This document shows, in pieces, positions 22,480-35,356 of a DNA stretch of 64,000 bases. The first letter of the stretch is position 1. Each line of letters begins with the position of its first letter. Source of the DNA: Voacanga thouarsii (Eukaryota; Streptophyta; Magnoliopsida; Gentianales; Apocynaceae); the NCBI GenBank assembly GCA_026120185.1, contig JANUWF010001659.1:2976001-3040000 (forward strand). The letters run 5' to 3'. Position numbers and translations under genes: made by a program. Under the pieces are notes generated by a model. That model was not told where the DNA came from. It worked only from the letters and a program-made list of their open reading frames with translations, and ran no database searches.

Positions 22480-23750
22480 GAACTACCACTGTTTTAATAC
22501 TCCACCCATTTCATGTTGGAATTAGGAACTTAAACAACTTAATACCAAAGATGTTCCTGAAACCTCTAAAGCACGTATTTAAACTGTTCAATACCCCCTT
22601 CCCGAAAGTCTTAATAAATTAACTTCCGAAACAAAACAATCTATTCATAAGAGATTTGCAAGTCCCTACACTCGTAACTACTATCCCCAGCCTTCTTTTC
22701 CTGACGTACAATTTGAAGAATGCCATCTTGATACTCGTGCAGCCCTTTCTAGTCACGATATTACCGAATGGAATATTGATGGCAAGTTTGAACATCAAAT
22801 CCTCAATGTCATTCAAGAAATTGCTATGGCTATTATTGCTATAAAATACTGTAATACCTCTAATTCTGATCTTTCCGTTCTTCATATCTCAACCATTGGC
22901 TTTACTGGAATACTTCATGGGTGGTGGCATAACTACCTAATTGAAAACCAATGACTTGAAATTATGAATGCTTCAAAAATTCAATCTAAAACCACGTTAG
23001 ATACTTCCGGTCAACCCATAACCACATATGAACAAATATCCAATTCTTTAAATACTTTGATATTTATAATAACCCAACATTTTGTTGGAAATCCTCAACA
23101 ACTAGCTAACCATAGTTCTGAAATCCTCCCTAATCTAACTTGCCCTAAATTACATGATTTTCGATGATACAAAGACACATTTTTACAAAAAGTAATGCTT
23201 CGATCTGATTGTCAACATGCATTTTGGAAAGAATAATTTATTTCCGGTTTACCTCCTTTATTTGCTAATAAAGTAAGACAAAAACTTAAATTAGATTGGG
23301 GAAATATGGTTCCTTATGAAACCTCATCTTATGGTCAATTAATTAATTATGTAGTAGGAGCAAATCTTTATACTAATTTAAAACTTAAAGCCCAAATGGA
23401 AACTTATCATAAAAATTTTAAGAAAGAATTAGGAAATTTTTGTGACATTTTTGGCTATACTCCCATAAAACCTCCTTGTAAAGAACTAAAAAAGAAATTT
23501 AAATCTAAAAGAAAGATCCCTACAAAAATGTCAAAAGAAAAGTTTTACCAAAGTTAAAAAAATAAAAATAAAAGATCAAATGAAGAAAAAGATAAGGATC
23601 ACATCAAATGTTACTTTTGTGGAAAACAAGGACATAAAGTTGATAAATGCAAACAAAAACAAAAAAATGAAAAGAAAGTTAGTGAACTTTCTTTAAGTAA
23701 AGACATTTTACATTAAATAGAAGCTATTCTTGATGAATCAGAATCCTCTA
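22480..23750 (+). pseudogene. Endogenous pararetrovirus coat-protein gene, decayed (Florendovirus/Petuvirus-like)
   Basis: The plus strand keeps, in order, an N-terminal stretch with FASPYTRNYYPQPSFPD near 22645, GFTGILHGWWHNYL near 22900, and then, after a stop, TFLQKVMLRSDCQHAFWKE near 23170. SGLPPLFANKVRQKL follows near 23240, then a Lys-rich tail, and a complete zinc knuckle CYFCGKQGHKVDKC near 23610. This is the nucleocapsid half of a caulimovirid polyprotein. Stops at about 22953, 23166, 23236 and 23556, plus frame changes before 22600, break it. No movement protein is readable upstream and no protease or reverse transcriptase downstream, because sequence similarity stops at about 23750. 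A related fragment lies at 61900-62150. Genus is inferred from motif style. Confidence 0.75.
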
Positions 23751-24001
23751 ATACATATGACAATAGCCTTATGTGTTTGTATATGTTCTTGTTTTGACGA
23801 AAAGAAATTAGAGGATTAGAGAGTGAGGCCGAAACGATGCTCTTGTGTGTGAGTACTAGTTGTATAAAGAGAAGAGGAACCAAAACAATAATAGAATAGA
23901 GGAGGGCAAGAGAGATGTGTGTGTGTCTCGGATCATGTAGGGAGTAGAGAGGCCAAGAGGGAGTGAAAATTTTAGTTTGTGTGGAGAGAGTGTGTGATGG
24001 T

Positions 24002-25746
24002 TGTGTAGGGATTCCCCATGCAAAACAGATTTGCGCAGCGGAAAGAAAAACAGAAATTCCAAACATCCAGGATCAATTTTATGCATTAAAAGGAACCAAA
24101 ACAGGAGAGAAATTACCTTACGGTGTCACTTCTGTAAAACAAAAATTTTCTTCTCTTCTGAAGGCTTGATCTAGCCAAACGAAGAGAATGTCTTCTCTTT
24201 TGTTCCGTCAAAGCACTATAATTCAAGTGTAGGATTGCCTCCAATATAGCCTACACGAGAATGACGCTAAAAAATCACCAGAGTTTTGTGCTAGAAAAAC
24301 TAATTCTGGCAGCTAGGGTTTTCTGTGATTTTTCCAGAAGAAGAAGACAAAGGAAGCTCTCGGTTTATTTCCAAAAAAAAAAAAAACTCTGTAATTATCA
24401 TTAAAATCATAATCCCCACAGAGTCCATATAATAACATATATTTTCCGTGTGAATTTCAGTAATCTAAAGCCATAATGAACGTGGATTCTTAATTTCCAA
24501 TTGCTATTATAATTTTAGTTAATTATATTATGGCTCACAAATTATAACTAATTATAATTCGACCACAACAACTTCTTTTTTTCACAATCAACCCTGTAAT
24601 GTTATCAAATAACATCTTGAGCACTCAATCATCTATTGTGTGTGACCTATTAGATTTTTCGGTCTATTGGTAGCAAAATATGAATCAATCTAAATATTTT
24701 TAAGATTAATAATCCTTAATAATTTTAGAATTAACTTATTAATTCTAATAAGGATTGATTTATTAATTCTCTAATTAATAAATCCATATTCAACAGATCA
24801 TGAGCAGTATCTAACAGCACATCATGACCACCCAAAAACCCAGAAAGTCAAGTGGTTTGACATGAACCTTTCAATAGTAAATAACAGCGCAATAAACTCC
24901 TTTCACCATACAATTTCTCATTTTGTTTGGAGTATGGAATTAGTGTCAACTCCTTCTAGAATAATAAATTAATTTTAGCCCGAACATTTTAGTACTTATT
25001 CATGAAATCCACTACTCAGCATATGTATCAATTAGAACCATTTCCAATACATAATTGCCTTGGTTAAGGACTTCTCGAGTAGTGATTCTTACAAGTGACC
25101 GTGAGATATTCACCCATACTATTAGCAGTGGTGAATCCTTTATTGATCCTCTCAGTTACTTACATTTGCTTCATGTTGTACCCAATATCTATCTCATAGA
25201 CGGTCTTGTCAGGAATCCAGAGATTGGAATCAAAGTCCAACACCTAGTAAATAAAGTACCTTGAAGATCTCAAATCTAAAGATACTTGTACATTTGCTAT
25301 GATGAAATTCTATCACTGGCACTAAATAGTTATCCATATGATTATCTCATAGTCAAGTTATCCAATGTACTTATTCAGATAACAAACATCCACGTGTTAA
25401 TTTTGAGTATCACAATACTTACAAATGTAAGAACCACTGCCTAATCAAATTAGGAAGTATAATACGTGCTAATTTTAACGTATTAATGATATCCTATCTT
25501 ATGAATATTATGATTAGGGATAATTTAAATACAAACACTATCTAGTGCAGTAGGAACCTCACATCATGATATCTGATTCTCTATCATGATTTTCTTAACA
25601 CAGTATTGCACTTGGGACTTTATTTAACAGTTATATTCACATGAAAGTATAAATAAAACAAGCTGAAAGGTAAAGAATGACTTGTTTTATTAATAATGCA
25701 CAATATATATAATACATGTGATTGCCTCTAGGACATAATACTAACA
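24002..25746 (-). mobile_element. Copia-type solo LTR, 1745 bp
   Basis: It runs TGTGTAGGGATTCCCC to GGACATAATACTAACA. It is collinear, same orientation, with 56684-58394 and reversed with 1-709. In element orientation it starts TGTTAGTATTATGTCC. Flanking 5-mers ATGGT and AGTTA do not match, so one edge may be rearranged. There is no primer site or internal region on either side. Confidence 0.82.
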
Positions 25747-26555
25747 AGTTAAAAGTCTTGTTGGGTGAACAAAATATGCTAGAGGTTTGTTAGAGTTGGG
25801 TAGCTAGCTTAGGAAATGGTATGCAATATCCTATAGAGGATCTTAAGAGGTATCATAGGAAAGCTTTTAGAGACTTTGGAATTTAAACTAGGCTTGCCAC
25901 AATTGGATTCCTCATGCTTCAGTTAGAGTGGAATCCGAGAGCTTGAAGGTGTTTCAACCTTGATGGAGTAGTTAAGGGAGAAGAATGCAACTTGGTCTTC
26001 TTGGAGGAATGAATTAAAAAGATTTTAGGAGACTAAGTAGGAGCTTTGAAATCTAAAGAAAGACATTCAAATTAAAAATACCTACATCTTAGACTTAATA
26101 ATTTTAGCTAGTATAGAAGTAAATTCAAGAATAGAGAGAACAGAAGGCCAAGTTCAAGGCTTAGTTTATTTCAATTGAGAGAAAGGCTGAGAGAGTGGGA
26201 GAGAGTTGTTGTGTGCTGTATGCATTTGATTCCCCAGTGGTAGGATGTATTATCTAGAGGAGGATATGTAGGAGAATGCATAGGAGGTCTAATTTTTAAA
26301 GAAAAATAAGCTTGTATTTTAAATTTTGAAAGCCTTTTATTTCTTAGTTTTCTCCTAACTTTTAGCCAAACTAAATAAGAAGAGTGGAAGATGGCATAAA
26401 TAAAGGGATGATGGTTAGTCAGCATAGGAGAAGAAGGATAAGAAATTAATCATTTACCTTCACTACTAGCGAAATGTTGATTATTAGCTGATAAATTTAG
26501 TTGGTAATTATTCAATTATTGTTGGTGATTATTTAATTATTCAAAATTAACTAGT
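25747..26555. other. Unassigned sequence
   Basis: No element ends, domains or RNA genes were recognised. The minus-strand open frame 26171-26425 has no motif. Confidence 0.4.
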
Positions 26556-26858
26556 CACTTTATCTAGATCAGCGCCAGTCCAGCTCTGGATTCCACCGAT
26601 TTTGCTATATTTTTCCTTTATTTTTCCAAAATACAGCTAAGGCCAGGTCAGCAATGTTGAGCAGGCATCGGGTCAATACTAGAAATTCACAATTTCACTC
26701 CAAATCCTTCAATTCCTGTGCAAAGGTACCAGAAACATTTTTCACAAGTAAAATATCAAATAGAAAGGGAAATGACTAGTTATTGAATCAAAAGTATCAC
26801 AAAATAATCTAAAATAACTAGAAAAATATAAACAAATCTAGGCCCTATTAGTTGAATA
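26556..26858 (-). repeat. Ty3-type LTR fragment related to 31192-32593
   Basis: This shares the 'aaataactagaaaaat' and 'caagtaaaatatcaaata' stretches near its right end with 32470-32593. It also has a GC-rich 'caggtcag..ggcatcggg' zone comparable to 32285-32410. Only the LTR start (in minus orientation) survives. Confidence 0.55.
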
Positions 26859-26927
26859 GAGTTTGTGGATTTGTAGCTAAAGATCTTAAGAGTATATTGG
26901 CATAGATTTGAAGTCATTCAGACTTGT

Positions 26928-28040
26928 TGTTGTATAGGCGATTACGACATTTAAAATAAGGACATTTAAATGTAGTCGTTATACACTCAACAAAAAGAAA
27001 TTTATAAATCCTTCTCCCTAAGATATAACATAATATAGTAGTGAGTAGGGTGTCGAACTCACAAGAAACTTAATAAAAGTATACTCTTATATTCACTCCT
27101 TATCTTAATCTCATGAGCAACTCTTGTTAACAATTAACTTGAATGAATTTTATGATATCTTTAAAACATAAAGTAAATGAGGGGAGACAAATAATAAACT
27201 ACTTAAACTAAAATATAAAAGAAATAAGAAACTAACAAAATAAGAAGATACATTCAAGTTAATTAGGAAACTACTTGTTTTAAGAACATACTTTGAGATC
27301 GAATTAGGAAACCTATCATAGATTAGATTATCTTGAGTAGTTGATTTTAGAACTCATGCAACATGCCTTGAATTCCTATCTTTGTAAAAGTGGACTAACC
27401 CTTACAACACGCATAAGTTAAAATCCTTAATCCGATTATCAATCTAATCAAACTTAATTAATTTTTTCTTAAAGACATTAATACTTCAATTAATCTATGT
27501 CATAGATTAATAATTAAGATTGATAAGCACATCAAAGCATCACCAACATCAAGTTACACATACCCAAACACTGCAAATATATGGAATTTGAATAATGCAA
27601 TTTGCTATTTATCTAAGCCAAACACTGAAACTTAAGATCAATAGATGCTACTTAGTTAAATTAACTTAAAGATTAATTAACTTAGCTTGCAATCATACAA
27701 GTTAAGTATATTGATCAAGTATAATAAACTCAACACAATTAATAAGGAAAAGATATTCAAAATTGTACAAATATTTAGAAGACAATCTTAGAGCATAAAA
27801 GATAGAATCTTTGTTCAACAATCTCAAAGTACCAAAATCAACAACAAAACGTAACCTAAAAACAAAATAGAATCTAAATTGCCTTGAACATAAAACATAA
27901 AAAACAAAGTATAATCAGAAATAAGAGAAAGTTTAAATGATAAAACTTGGTAAGCTCCCAATCTCAAGTTCTTCTTGCTTTCAAACTTCTTTCCTTTCCT
28001 CTTTTTGAAGCATTCTTTGTCCAACAAAAATGAAAGAATT
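26928..28040 (-). repeat. 1.1-kb direct repeat, left copy (LTR-like)
   Basis: This is collinear with 29717-30806. Both begin TGTTGTA and share 'gatataacata.tatagtagtgagtagggtgtc' and 'gagatcgaattaggaaacct' type blocks throughout. With the primer-site-like sequence beside the right copy, the pair looks like LTRs of a short minus-strand element of about 3.9 kb. Open frames inside have no motif. Confidence 0.7.
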
Positions 28041-29691
28041 ATGTATTTGTGTGGTATATTGAAGTATATTGAAAGATATTCTGAATTTGGACATTCTCCA
28101 CCTTTATATAGAGCCTCTAAACTGTCCTTGATTAAATTTGAAAAGTTTAAACTACCTTTGAACTTGTTTAGGACTTTCTAAAATATTTAGGAATGTTGCA
28201 TAGCCTATATGCATGGCCATGTAACTTGGTCGTGCATAAAATGTCCAAAACCTCTTAATCATGGCACAGGCAAGCGCATGGCCATGCATCCTAGCCATGC
28301 ACATGCACAGGCAAATGTATGATCGTGCATTTAGCAAAGCTTCAATTTCTTTCAATTTCTCAAACTTCTGGGAACAAATAAAAGTCCTCTATTATGCACA
28401 CCCAGATCCACGGCCGTGCATCTGGCCGTGTATACTCTGTATGCCCATATAGCTACATGTCTGTGCGTTTGGTCTACACGCCCATGCATACTTTGCTCAT
28501 TTCCAACAATTCCAAATTGCTTACAACTCTTCCCAAATCATTTGACAATCATTTTTCACTCAAAATTCAATCATTTAAGCCCTTGTTTCACTCATTTTTC
28601 ATCAACATAACCTAAAAACACATAAGCACACAAAATGAGTAGAAACCATCCAAAATCACATAAAAGATCATGCAAAAGCCAAGTAAATATCCAAGTGAAA
28701 TAAATGCTTCTGAAGTTACACTAAGATTCTTCATAAGAAAAGCTTCAAAGCTAGATAAGAAGATGTTAGAATTCAAAGCACACGTCCAAAGAAAGGAGTC
28801 CTTAATAAAAACAATAAAACAAAAAGATGCTAGCTAAATAATCCTGACCTAGACACCAAGGACACATGAAAAATAAAGAAAAATCAAGACATAAACAAAG
28901 AAAAGGGATGAAAAATCACAAAACCATCAATATTTTTGCATGAAAAAGGAATAAGACGTGCACTAGATACTACACAAGTGCGCACAATTCCATTAAAATT
29001 GAGAAAAATAACATTTGCATGTGCATGGCTTGTTGCACGGGCATCCCACAAGCCGTGCAACTATACTGAAAAACTTTTCAAGACATTTTAAATACAACTT
29101 GAAACTTTGAAAATCCTTTTCCAAGTATGATATTTTATGGCTTGTGAAAAATCATTTCCCTTACAAAATAGACCCAAAAACAAAAATACTAATAAAGACT
29201 CAAACAAAACATGTGATTAAATCACTTATTTGATGAAAAGGAAAGAAACCTAATCTAGCTATGATAAACACATCAAAAAGGAAATAAAGGCTCAAACATG
29301 TGAAGAGATTACTTATTTGAAACAAAATGACTTAAATAAGGAAAGATTCCATTGGGTATGGCCAATTAGCTCATTAGTTGGGTACTAATTACAGAAAAAT
29401 TAGATTGGATTTAAGTATTTCCAGTGCGATGAGTAACTTCGTCACAAATCCTTGTCTCATTGGGATTGAAGTTAGGCACTTAGATATGTCCGCCATGTGC
29501 ACCTCGTCTTTCATTTTTAGAAAATTCATACACCAAGATGGAACAATCTCCAAACCAACAAAGACAAAAGTTAAAAGTAAAAAGAAAAACACAAACAAGA
29601 CACAAGAAAAATAATAAAAATAAAAACATCAAAAGAATTAACTAAGTAGAACTATCATAAGAGTCATTCCAAGATAAAAACAAGAAGATAG
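28041..29691 (-). mobile_element. Short non-coding interior between the 1.1-kb repeats
   Basis: About 1.65 kb separates the repeats, too little for gag and pol, and no domain is readable. 28190-28490 and 28990-29060 carry clusters of CATGGCCATGCA and CACGGCCGTGCA palindromes. A TRIM/LARD-like non-autonomous element is the simplest reading. Confidence 0.5.
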
Positions 29692-29711
29692 AGTTCCTTG
29701 GTAACGGTGCC
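29692..29711 (-). other. Primer-binding-site-like sequence (Tat/Athila type)
   Basis: The minus strand reads GGCACCGTTACCAAGGAACT next to the right-hand 1.1-kb repeat. This resembles the GGCGCCGTTGCC primer sites of Tat/Athila-lineage elements with two transitions. Confidence 0.6.
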
Positions 29712-29716
29712 GTTTT

Positions 29717-30806
29717 TGTTGTAAAAGAAATTACGATATTCAAAATAGGGTCATTTAAATGCAGTCGTCATGCACCCAGCCAAAAAAAAAATTATAAACC
29801 CTTCTCTTTAAGATATAACATAGTATAGTAGTGAGTAGGGTGTCAAACCTATAAAGAACTTAAGAGAAGTATATTTACTCCTTATCTTAATCTTATGAAC
29901 AACTCTTGTTAATAATTAACTTGAATGAATATTATGATGTCTTTAAAACATAAAGAAAATGGGTGGAGACAAATAGGAAACTACCTAAACTAAGATATAA
30001 AAGAAATAGGAAATTAACAAAACAAAAAGACATTCAAGCTAATTAGGAAACTACTTGTTTTAGAAACATGCTTTGAGATCGAATTAGGAAACCTATTATA
30101 GATTAGATTATCTTGAGTAGTTGATTTTAGAACTCATGCAACACGTCTTGAATTTCTATCTTTACAAATTTGGATTAACCCTTACAACACACATAAGTTA
30201 AAATCCCTAATTCGATTATCAATCTAATCAAACTTGATTAATCTTTTCTTAAAGATATTAATACTTCAATTAATCTATGTCATAGATTCGTAATCAAGAT
30301 TGATAAACACATCAAAGTATCACTAACATTAAGTTACACATACCCAAACACTACAAATATATGGAGTTTGAATACTGTAATTTCCTATTAATCTAAGCTA
30401 AACACTAAAATTTAAGATCAATATATGCTAATTAGTTAAATTTACCCAATGATTAATTACCTTAGCTTTCAATCATGCGGGCTAAGTATGTTGATCATGT
30501 ATAAAAAACTCAACACAATTGATAAGGAAAAGATATTCGAAATTGTACAAATACTTACAAGACAATCTTACAACATAAAAGATAGAATCTTTGTTCAACA
30601 ATCTTAATGTACCAAAATCAACATCAAAACATAGCCTACAAATGAAATAGAATCTAAATTGTCCTAAACATAAAACATGAAAAATAAAGCATACTCCAAA
30701 AAAAGAAAAAAAATAAGAGAAAGTTTGAATGATAAAACTTTGTAAGCTCACGATCTCAAGTTTTTCTTGAAACCTTGTTTGTCCAAGAAGATGAAAGAAT
30801 TGAATC
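29717..30806 (-). repeat. 1.1-kb direct repeat, right copy (LTR-like)
   Basis: This is the partner of 26928-28040. Its right edge merges into the gag relic at 30807-31170 (shared 'gtccaa.aagatgaaagaatt' edge), so the exact boundary, and whether a little gag was duplicated with it, is unclear. No matching TSD was found. Confidence 0.68.
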
Positions 30807-31170
30807 ATTTCCTCAAGTTTTGCCAATACGTCATCTATCTTGTGAAAGCGTTTGGTTACATGGGTGGCAAATTTTCCTAATACCCCTTCTAAGGTAGTGG
30901 AGTTGGATAGCCGAGGTGTCATCTCTTAAGACATGTTAGGATACCATCCCATGTTCCAATTGGCCATGTTACCTGCATAAAGTAGCTTGTTAATATCATA
31001 TATGTATAGTACAATATCAAATCAAATTAGTAGTTAAGATTCATGCATACATATAACAAGATATGGCACCTATTCATACAAAGAACATATATACATAGTT
31101 AAATATTTACATATTTACATATAAACATATAAATATAGTTAAGTCAACAAAATTCAAACTTTCATGATAT
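30807..31170 (-). pseudogene. Ty3-type gag fragment
   Basis: The minus strand encodes TTLEGVLGKFATHVTKRFHK, then IDDVLAKLEEMIQ, a helical segment like the middle of Tat/Athila gag proteins. The open frame continues into non-gag sequence of the 1.1-kb repeat, so it is a chimera, not a real long protein. It lies on the gag side of the primer site at 31171-31191. Confidence 0.5.
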
Positions 31171-31191
31171 TGTTCCCTGACAATGGTGCCA
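31171..31191 (-). other. Primer-binding site, Tat/Athila type
   Basis: The minus strand begins TGGCACCATTGTCAGGGAAC, close to the TGGCGCCATTGCCGGGGA-type sites of Ty3 Tat/Athila elements. It sits at the edge of the LTR at 31192-32593. Confidence 0.75.
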
Positions 31192-32593
31192 AAAACTAGA
31201 TACGTAAATTTTGGGTGTATAAAAATTATTAAATTTAAATCCATCTCTTAGCCAAGTTTTAATTAAAATATTAATTCCAAAATACACATACGAGCAAGTA
31301 TACTCATCGCAAATATAGTAGAGGGAATTAACGAATATCAATCCTCAAATGAATAAGTACACACCAATCACTTTTCATTCATTGTTTAACCAACTCAATA
31401 AAGTGATGAGATAATAAAAAGAAAAATAAAGGTTTATATATACAACTTAAGGATGTAAAAATATGAAATTTAGACAAATACTTTTGAAAACACGATAATG
31501 AATCATTTAGCAAATATCACAATCAATTATCATTTTGGTCTCATGAATGATTTAGAATAGACCCACTTCGTTTGCAATCCATTGAATCACTATCTTCGAG
31601 TTAAATTAGTAAACATATTATGTCTCAACCAATTTACCCAAAAAGATGCATTAAAATCAATCATCATATAAACCCTTACATTCTATGTGATTTAAAATAT
31701 GAAATTAGTCAATGAATCCATATTCTAGCAATTATCAACTAACCTATGATTACCCAAGTTCTCAACAATTAACCTCCTTTTTCAAGAAAGTTAAGAGATA
31801 ACAAATATAAAATTAATTAATTGAAGTAACTATCAACCCTTTTTTCAAGTAAGTTAATAACAAAAATCAACTTCGTAATAAAAACAAGTAATCAAATTCC
31901 AAGACAAGTAATTAATTGATCAAAAGTCTAAATTAACTCAAAAAATCATAAATCCCAAAAATAATGTTAAATTACAATGAAAACATTAATTATATCATTA
32001 TTTTAGAAAAAGAAAACAAAGGTAAAAGAAAGAACTCATAGACAAGCCTTTCTTTTTCTCTTTGGAAACCTTCTTGAATAATGCTCATTGAATGATGAAT
32101 ATCTCATTCTTTGAATGATTGGAAGTTTTGATCATTAGATTCACACCATTCTCTTGTATTTTTCTTGTTTTTATAAGCTCCCTTAATACCAAAATTCGTG
32201 GATTGAGAAGTCTTAGCCTATTAGGATTCAAAAAATACTAAAATCCTTTCGAAGATACAAATTCATGCACAGAAATCATCACAGCATAGACCGGACCTCG
32301 CACCAGGTCACTTCGGCCCACCTGGCAGTAGCCAGACTTGGATATTGCTCTGTTTTTCTCTATTTTTCCAGAGTGGACCTGACACCTGGTGCAATAGCCA
32401 GACTTGGCACCAGATGCATGCTGGAAAATTTCTCTTTTTGTTCGAAATCTCTTGAATCTTACACAAATTCCTCCAAGATACTTTCTACAAGCAAAATATC
32501 AAATAAGAAGGAATATGCCTAGTTATTATATCAAAATGATCTCAAATTAACCTTAAATAACTAGAAAAATGGTGATAAATTTAGCCTCTATCA
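31192..32593 (-). repeat. Ty3-type LTR, 1.4 kb
   Basis: On the minus strand it starts TGATAGAGGCTAAATTTATC at 32593 and ends at the primer site at 31191. GC-rich 'accaggt/acctggt' repeats occupy 32285-32410. Related pieces occur at 26556-26858, at 38291-39174 plus 55364-56240 and, for the GC-rich motif, at 41340-41510. The partner LTR was not identified. Confidence 0.65.
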
Positions 32594-33622
32594 AATCATT
32601 TAAAGTGCTTCAAAGGGAAATAAACTGAACATAAAGTAAAGAGACATAGGAATTTACAAATAACACCTTAATCACAATTTCTAGTCTATAATTACAAGGC
32701 CTTCATGACATGCAATCTCTTAAGTTGAAATTACACTTGATCAACCACTCTTAGACTCCATTACTTAAGAGTTGCTTAACAGTCCTATTTGCGCGCCTTT
32801 GAAAAACAGAAGTCAAACATGTTATATTTAAAAATCCTATCACATATAGATTATACATGTTAGTCCACATCAATATTTGTCATAAATCAAAACATAGGAG
32901 AATGCCCTTAGAGCTAACAAATTTAAATCTATCTATATTAATATCTTTTATTAAGCAAATCTCAATTGAATGGATTTCATTTAATTCTATAAAAATCAAA
33001 ATATTCATCTTGCTATCTCTCATGGATACTTATCTATTGATATTTATCCATATCCAATAAAATTTTATCACTTTATTTTATTACTTAAATTAAAGACATC
33101 AGAGCTCCAACGTGCCTTGCTTATAGAAATCTGGCCTAAGCATGAAATCCATGCCTTGGTCAATAAAATTTTCTTACTTTACATTTTATCAAAACTTTCA
33201 AGGCTAAATTGCCACTTCAAAGTATGAACTTATAATAATACTGTTACTATCCATTGATATTCCTCAGAACTTTTCTTTAAAGATAATATTAAATATTATA
33301 TCTTCTAAAAAAAGGAAACATGATATGGTTGGAACCTAGACTACGAGTCCAAAAATTCTGCCATGAATTTTTTTATTCCCATTATCACATCTTGAGTCAA
33401 AAAAAAAAAAAAAAAAAATTGTATTCAAAGGCTACCACAATCTACCATTTTGTTTCTCAGTATCCAAAAATGATGACAGAGAGAACAAAAATGTGTGTAA
33501 AGCTTGAAAGTAGTGGGAAGACTTCTTTGCTTTATAACCCACTAGATCTCAGATTTGTTGAGACTGTATAAACCTAGGTCTATGATAATTGGCTTTCCTT
33601 GCTTGTTCTTGCAAAAGGGCAA
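32594..33622. other. Unassigned, with an A-run
   Basis: AT-rich. 33400-33418 is an uninterrupted A-run. 32980-33110 has worn resemblance to the hAT-MITE body at 13850-14240. No gene was recognised. Confidence 0.35.
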
Positions 33623-35022
33623 TCAATAATTCATAAAGTGATTTTTCTCAATGACCAATAAAGCACTTTTCATAAGCAAATGTAAAATCCCCTTATAAAT
33701 GTCACGCCATTTCCAACTCAAATGGCTTGTGTGTTGTACAAAATTCAGTTCTCTTGGCAAATTAGCAAGTGTAGAAATCAGATCTGAGATTGTGCAGAAA
33801 AGGAAGAATCTAATTAAATCATGAAAACCTGTATAACACAACGATTAAACTAAGGAAACCCACAAAAAATTAAAGACCAAAAAAAAAATTTTACATATCC
33901 AAATTTCAAGGCATATGCTCTAAATGCATAAGCGCATGGTGGAAAGAAGTCTTTTTAGTTACACTTTCAAGTCTTTCAATCTAAAATTTATACCCCAAAC
34001 AAAAGGATAATTTTCCCCAAAAAATCAAGCATATTCTCATTAAAAAATAAATATTCAAACAAAAAATTGTTTATTTTTTCCAACACATACCATGAAAAGA
34101 TTGTTGATGCGCATGACCCCCATTCTATACAGCACTCTACACAAAGTAAGTATTAGAGTCTGAAGTTGAAGCCAAACCACTTGGAGCACTTACTTTGTAT
34201 TGTCCTCCTTGCACATTATTATGCTTTGTAAAACTATCCACAATATAATTTAAATGAATGGTAATCAATTTATTGGCTACCACAGAAAGAAAGAAACCCT
34301 TGTTCCTAGAACATGCATGCGGAAGCTAGATATGCATGTGTGCACAACAAATGCACATACTTGGAGAATGCAAAATCTAATTTTACCTTCTGCTAAAGGT
34401 AAGGGAGGGATTACTATTGGAGGAAAAGGGAAGGGGGGCACCACCACACTGTCGCTACCTTTACTGCTGTCGCCAGCGGCATTGAGATAATGATTGGATT
34501 GTCCAAATTTTCTACTTAGCGAAGATTCGGTCCTTTCACCTCTTGGTTGATTGTGGGATATATATTGAAACCTCAAAAATAGCTCAGATAAAAATTTTCC
34601 TATTGATCCATTGATCAAATCAAAAATTCAAAAAATATGAAATAAAATCACCGAAATTTATACAAAAACAAAGAAATACATAGAAACATCTATAATTGTG
34701 AGGAAAAAATTGATTTCAATATCTTTCCGTCTAGGGGTTACCTGGAGTGTGGAGGAAAGAGAAAGGCAATAAGAGATTAGGGTTTTTATTAGGTGTTGTC
34801 GATTGCTGGAACCATGCCGACACAGTAAGAAAAAAGAAGAAGCAGAAGAAGGAGCAGGGGAAGGGAAGAGAAGGGGAGGGAGGGGTAAGTAGAGAGAAGG
34901 AATCGTGTGTAGTTTGTGATGTTTCTGAAATAAGGATGAAGCCTGCAGCTTTTGCCCACCTTTGCATCAGACAACAAATGTTGCCGGAACATTGCAATGA
35001 AGGCCTCTGATATCTTATTCAA
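33623..35022 (-). other. Low-copy-looking DNA, possible 5' part of an unidentified gene
   Basis: Base composition is higher in GC than around it, and no repeat relationship was noticed. On the minus strand a TC-rich leader-like stretch (34990-34740, containing 'aaaccctaatctc') ends CTCCAG|GTAACC, a plausible splice donor at about 34742. A Pro-rich segment VVVPPFPFPPIVIPPLPLAEG at about 34450-34385 precedes another GTAAAA donor-like site. Open frames 34731-34997, 34277-34618 and 33623-33841 could overlap real exons, but no family is recognisable and no consistent splice model was found. It may equally be non-coding. Confidence 0.25.
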
Positions 35023-35346
35023 CTCCTAATTCGAGAGCTCTTGAGCTTAAATAAAAAATTCTTTTAAATTCAACGTTTCTAAATATCAACATTAATTGAA
35101 TATAGAAAACCTTAATATAAAAAAAAAAAACTCTTCAAATTTATTCACAAAAAACTCTTGAAATTTCTTCACAAAAAATATTCAAAAAAACTTTCAAATT
35201 TCTTCAAAAAAAAAATCTTTAAATTTATGATTCCAATTGTCTAGATAAAGTTTATCTGAAATCATTCAGATGACCTTTCATATTTATTTGAAAAAAAAAA
35301 TTGAATTCAAAGCGACCATGTGTCAATACAAGAAGTGCCAAGTGTT

Positions 35347-35356
35347 GCTGATACCA
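35347..35356 (-). other. Pararetroviral primer-binding site relic
   Basis: The minus strand reads TGGTATCAGC, following ..CTTAAATT, as at the clearer copies 47763-47774 (minus) and 48806-48817 (plus). The last bases of the Met-tRNA complement are degraded here. Confidence 0.6.

Noticed and set aside
23713..24169. Overlapping open frames across 23.7-24.2 kb
   Set aside because: They straddle the junction between viral relic and solo LTR on both strands without motifs.
28152..28615. Several overlapping open frames on both strands
   Set aside because: They come from GC-rich palindromes that avoid stops; no conserved motif.
30482..30922. 146-codon open frame, the second longest in the window
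   Set aside because: Only the first 45 or so residues are gag-like; the rest is the 1.1-kb repeat read through by chance.
34747..35010. Plus-strand open frame rich in Lys/Arg/Gly
   Set aside because: It is the complement of the leader-like pyrimidine tract; low complexity and no family.
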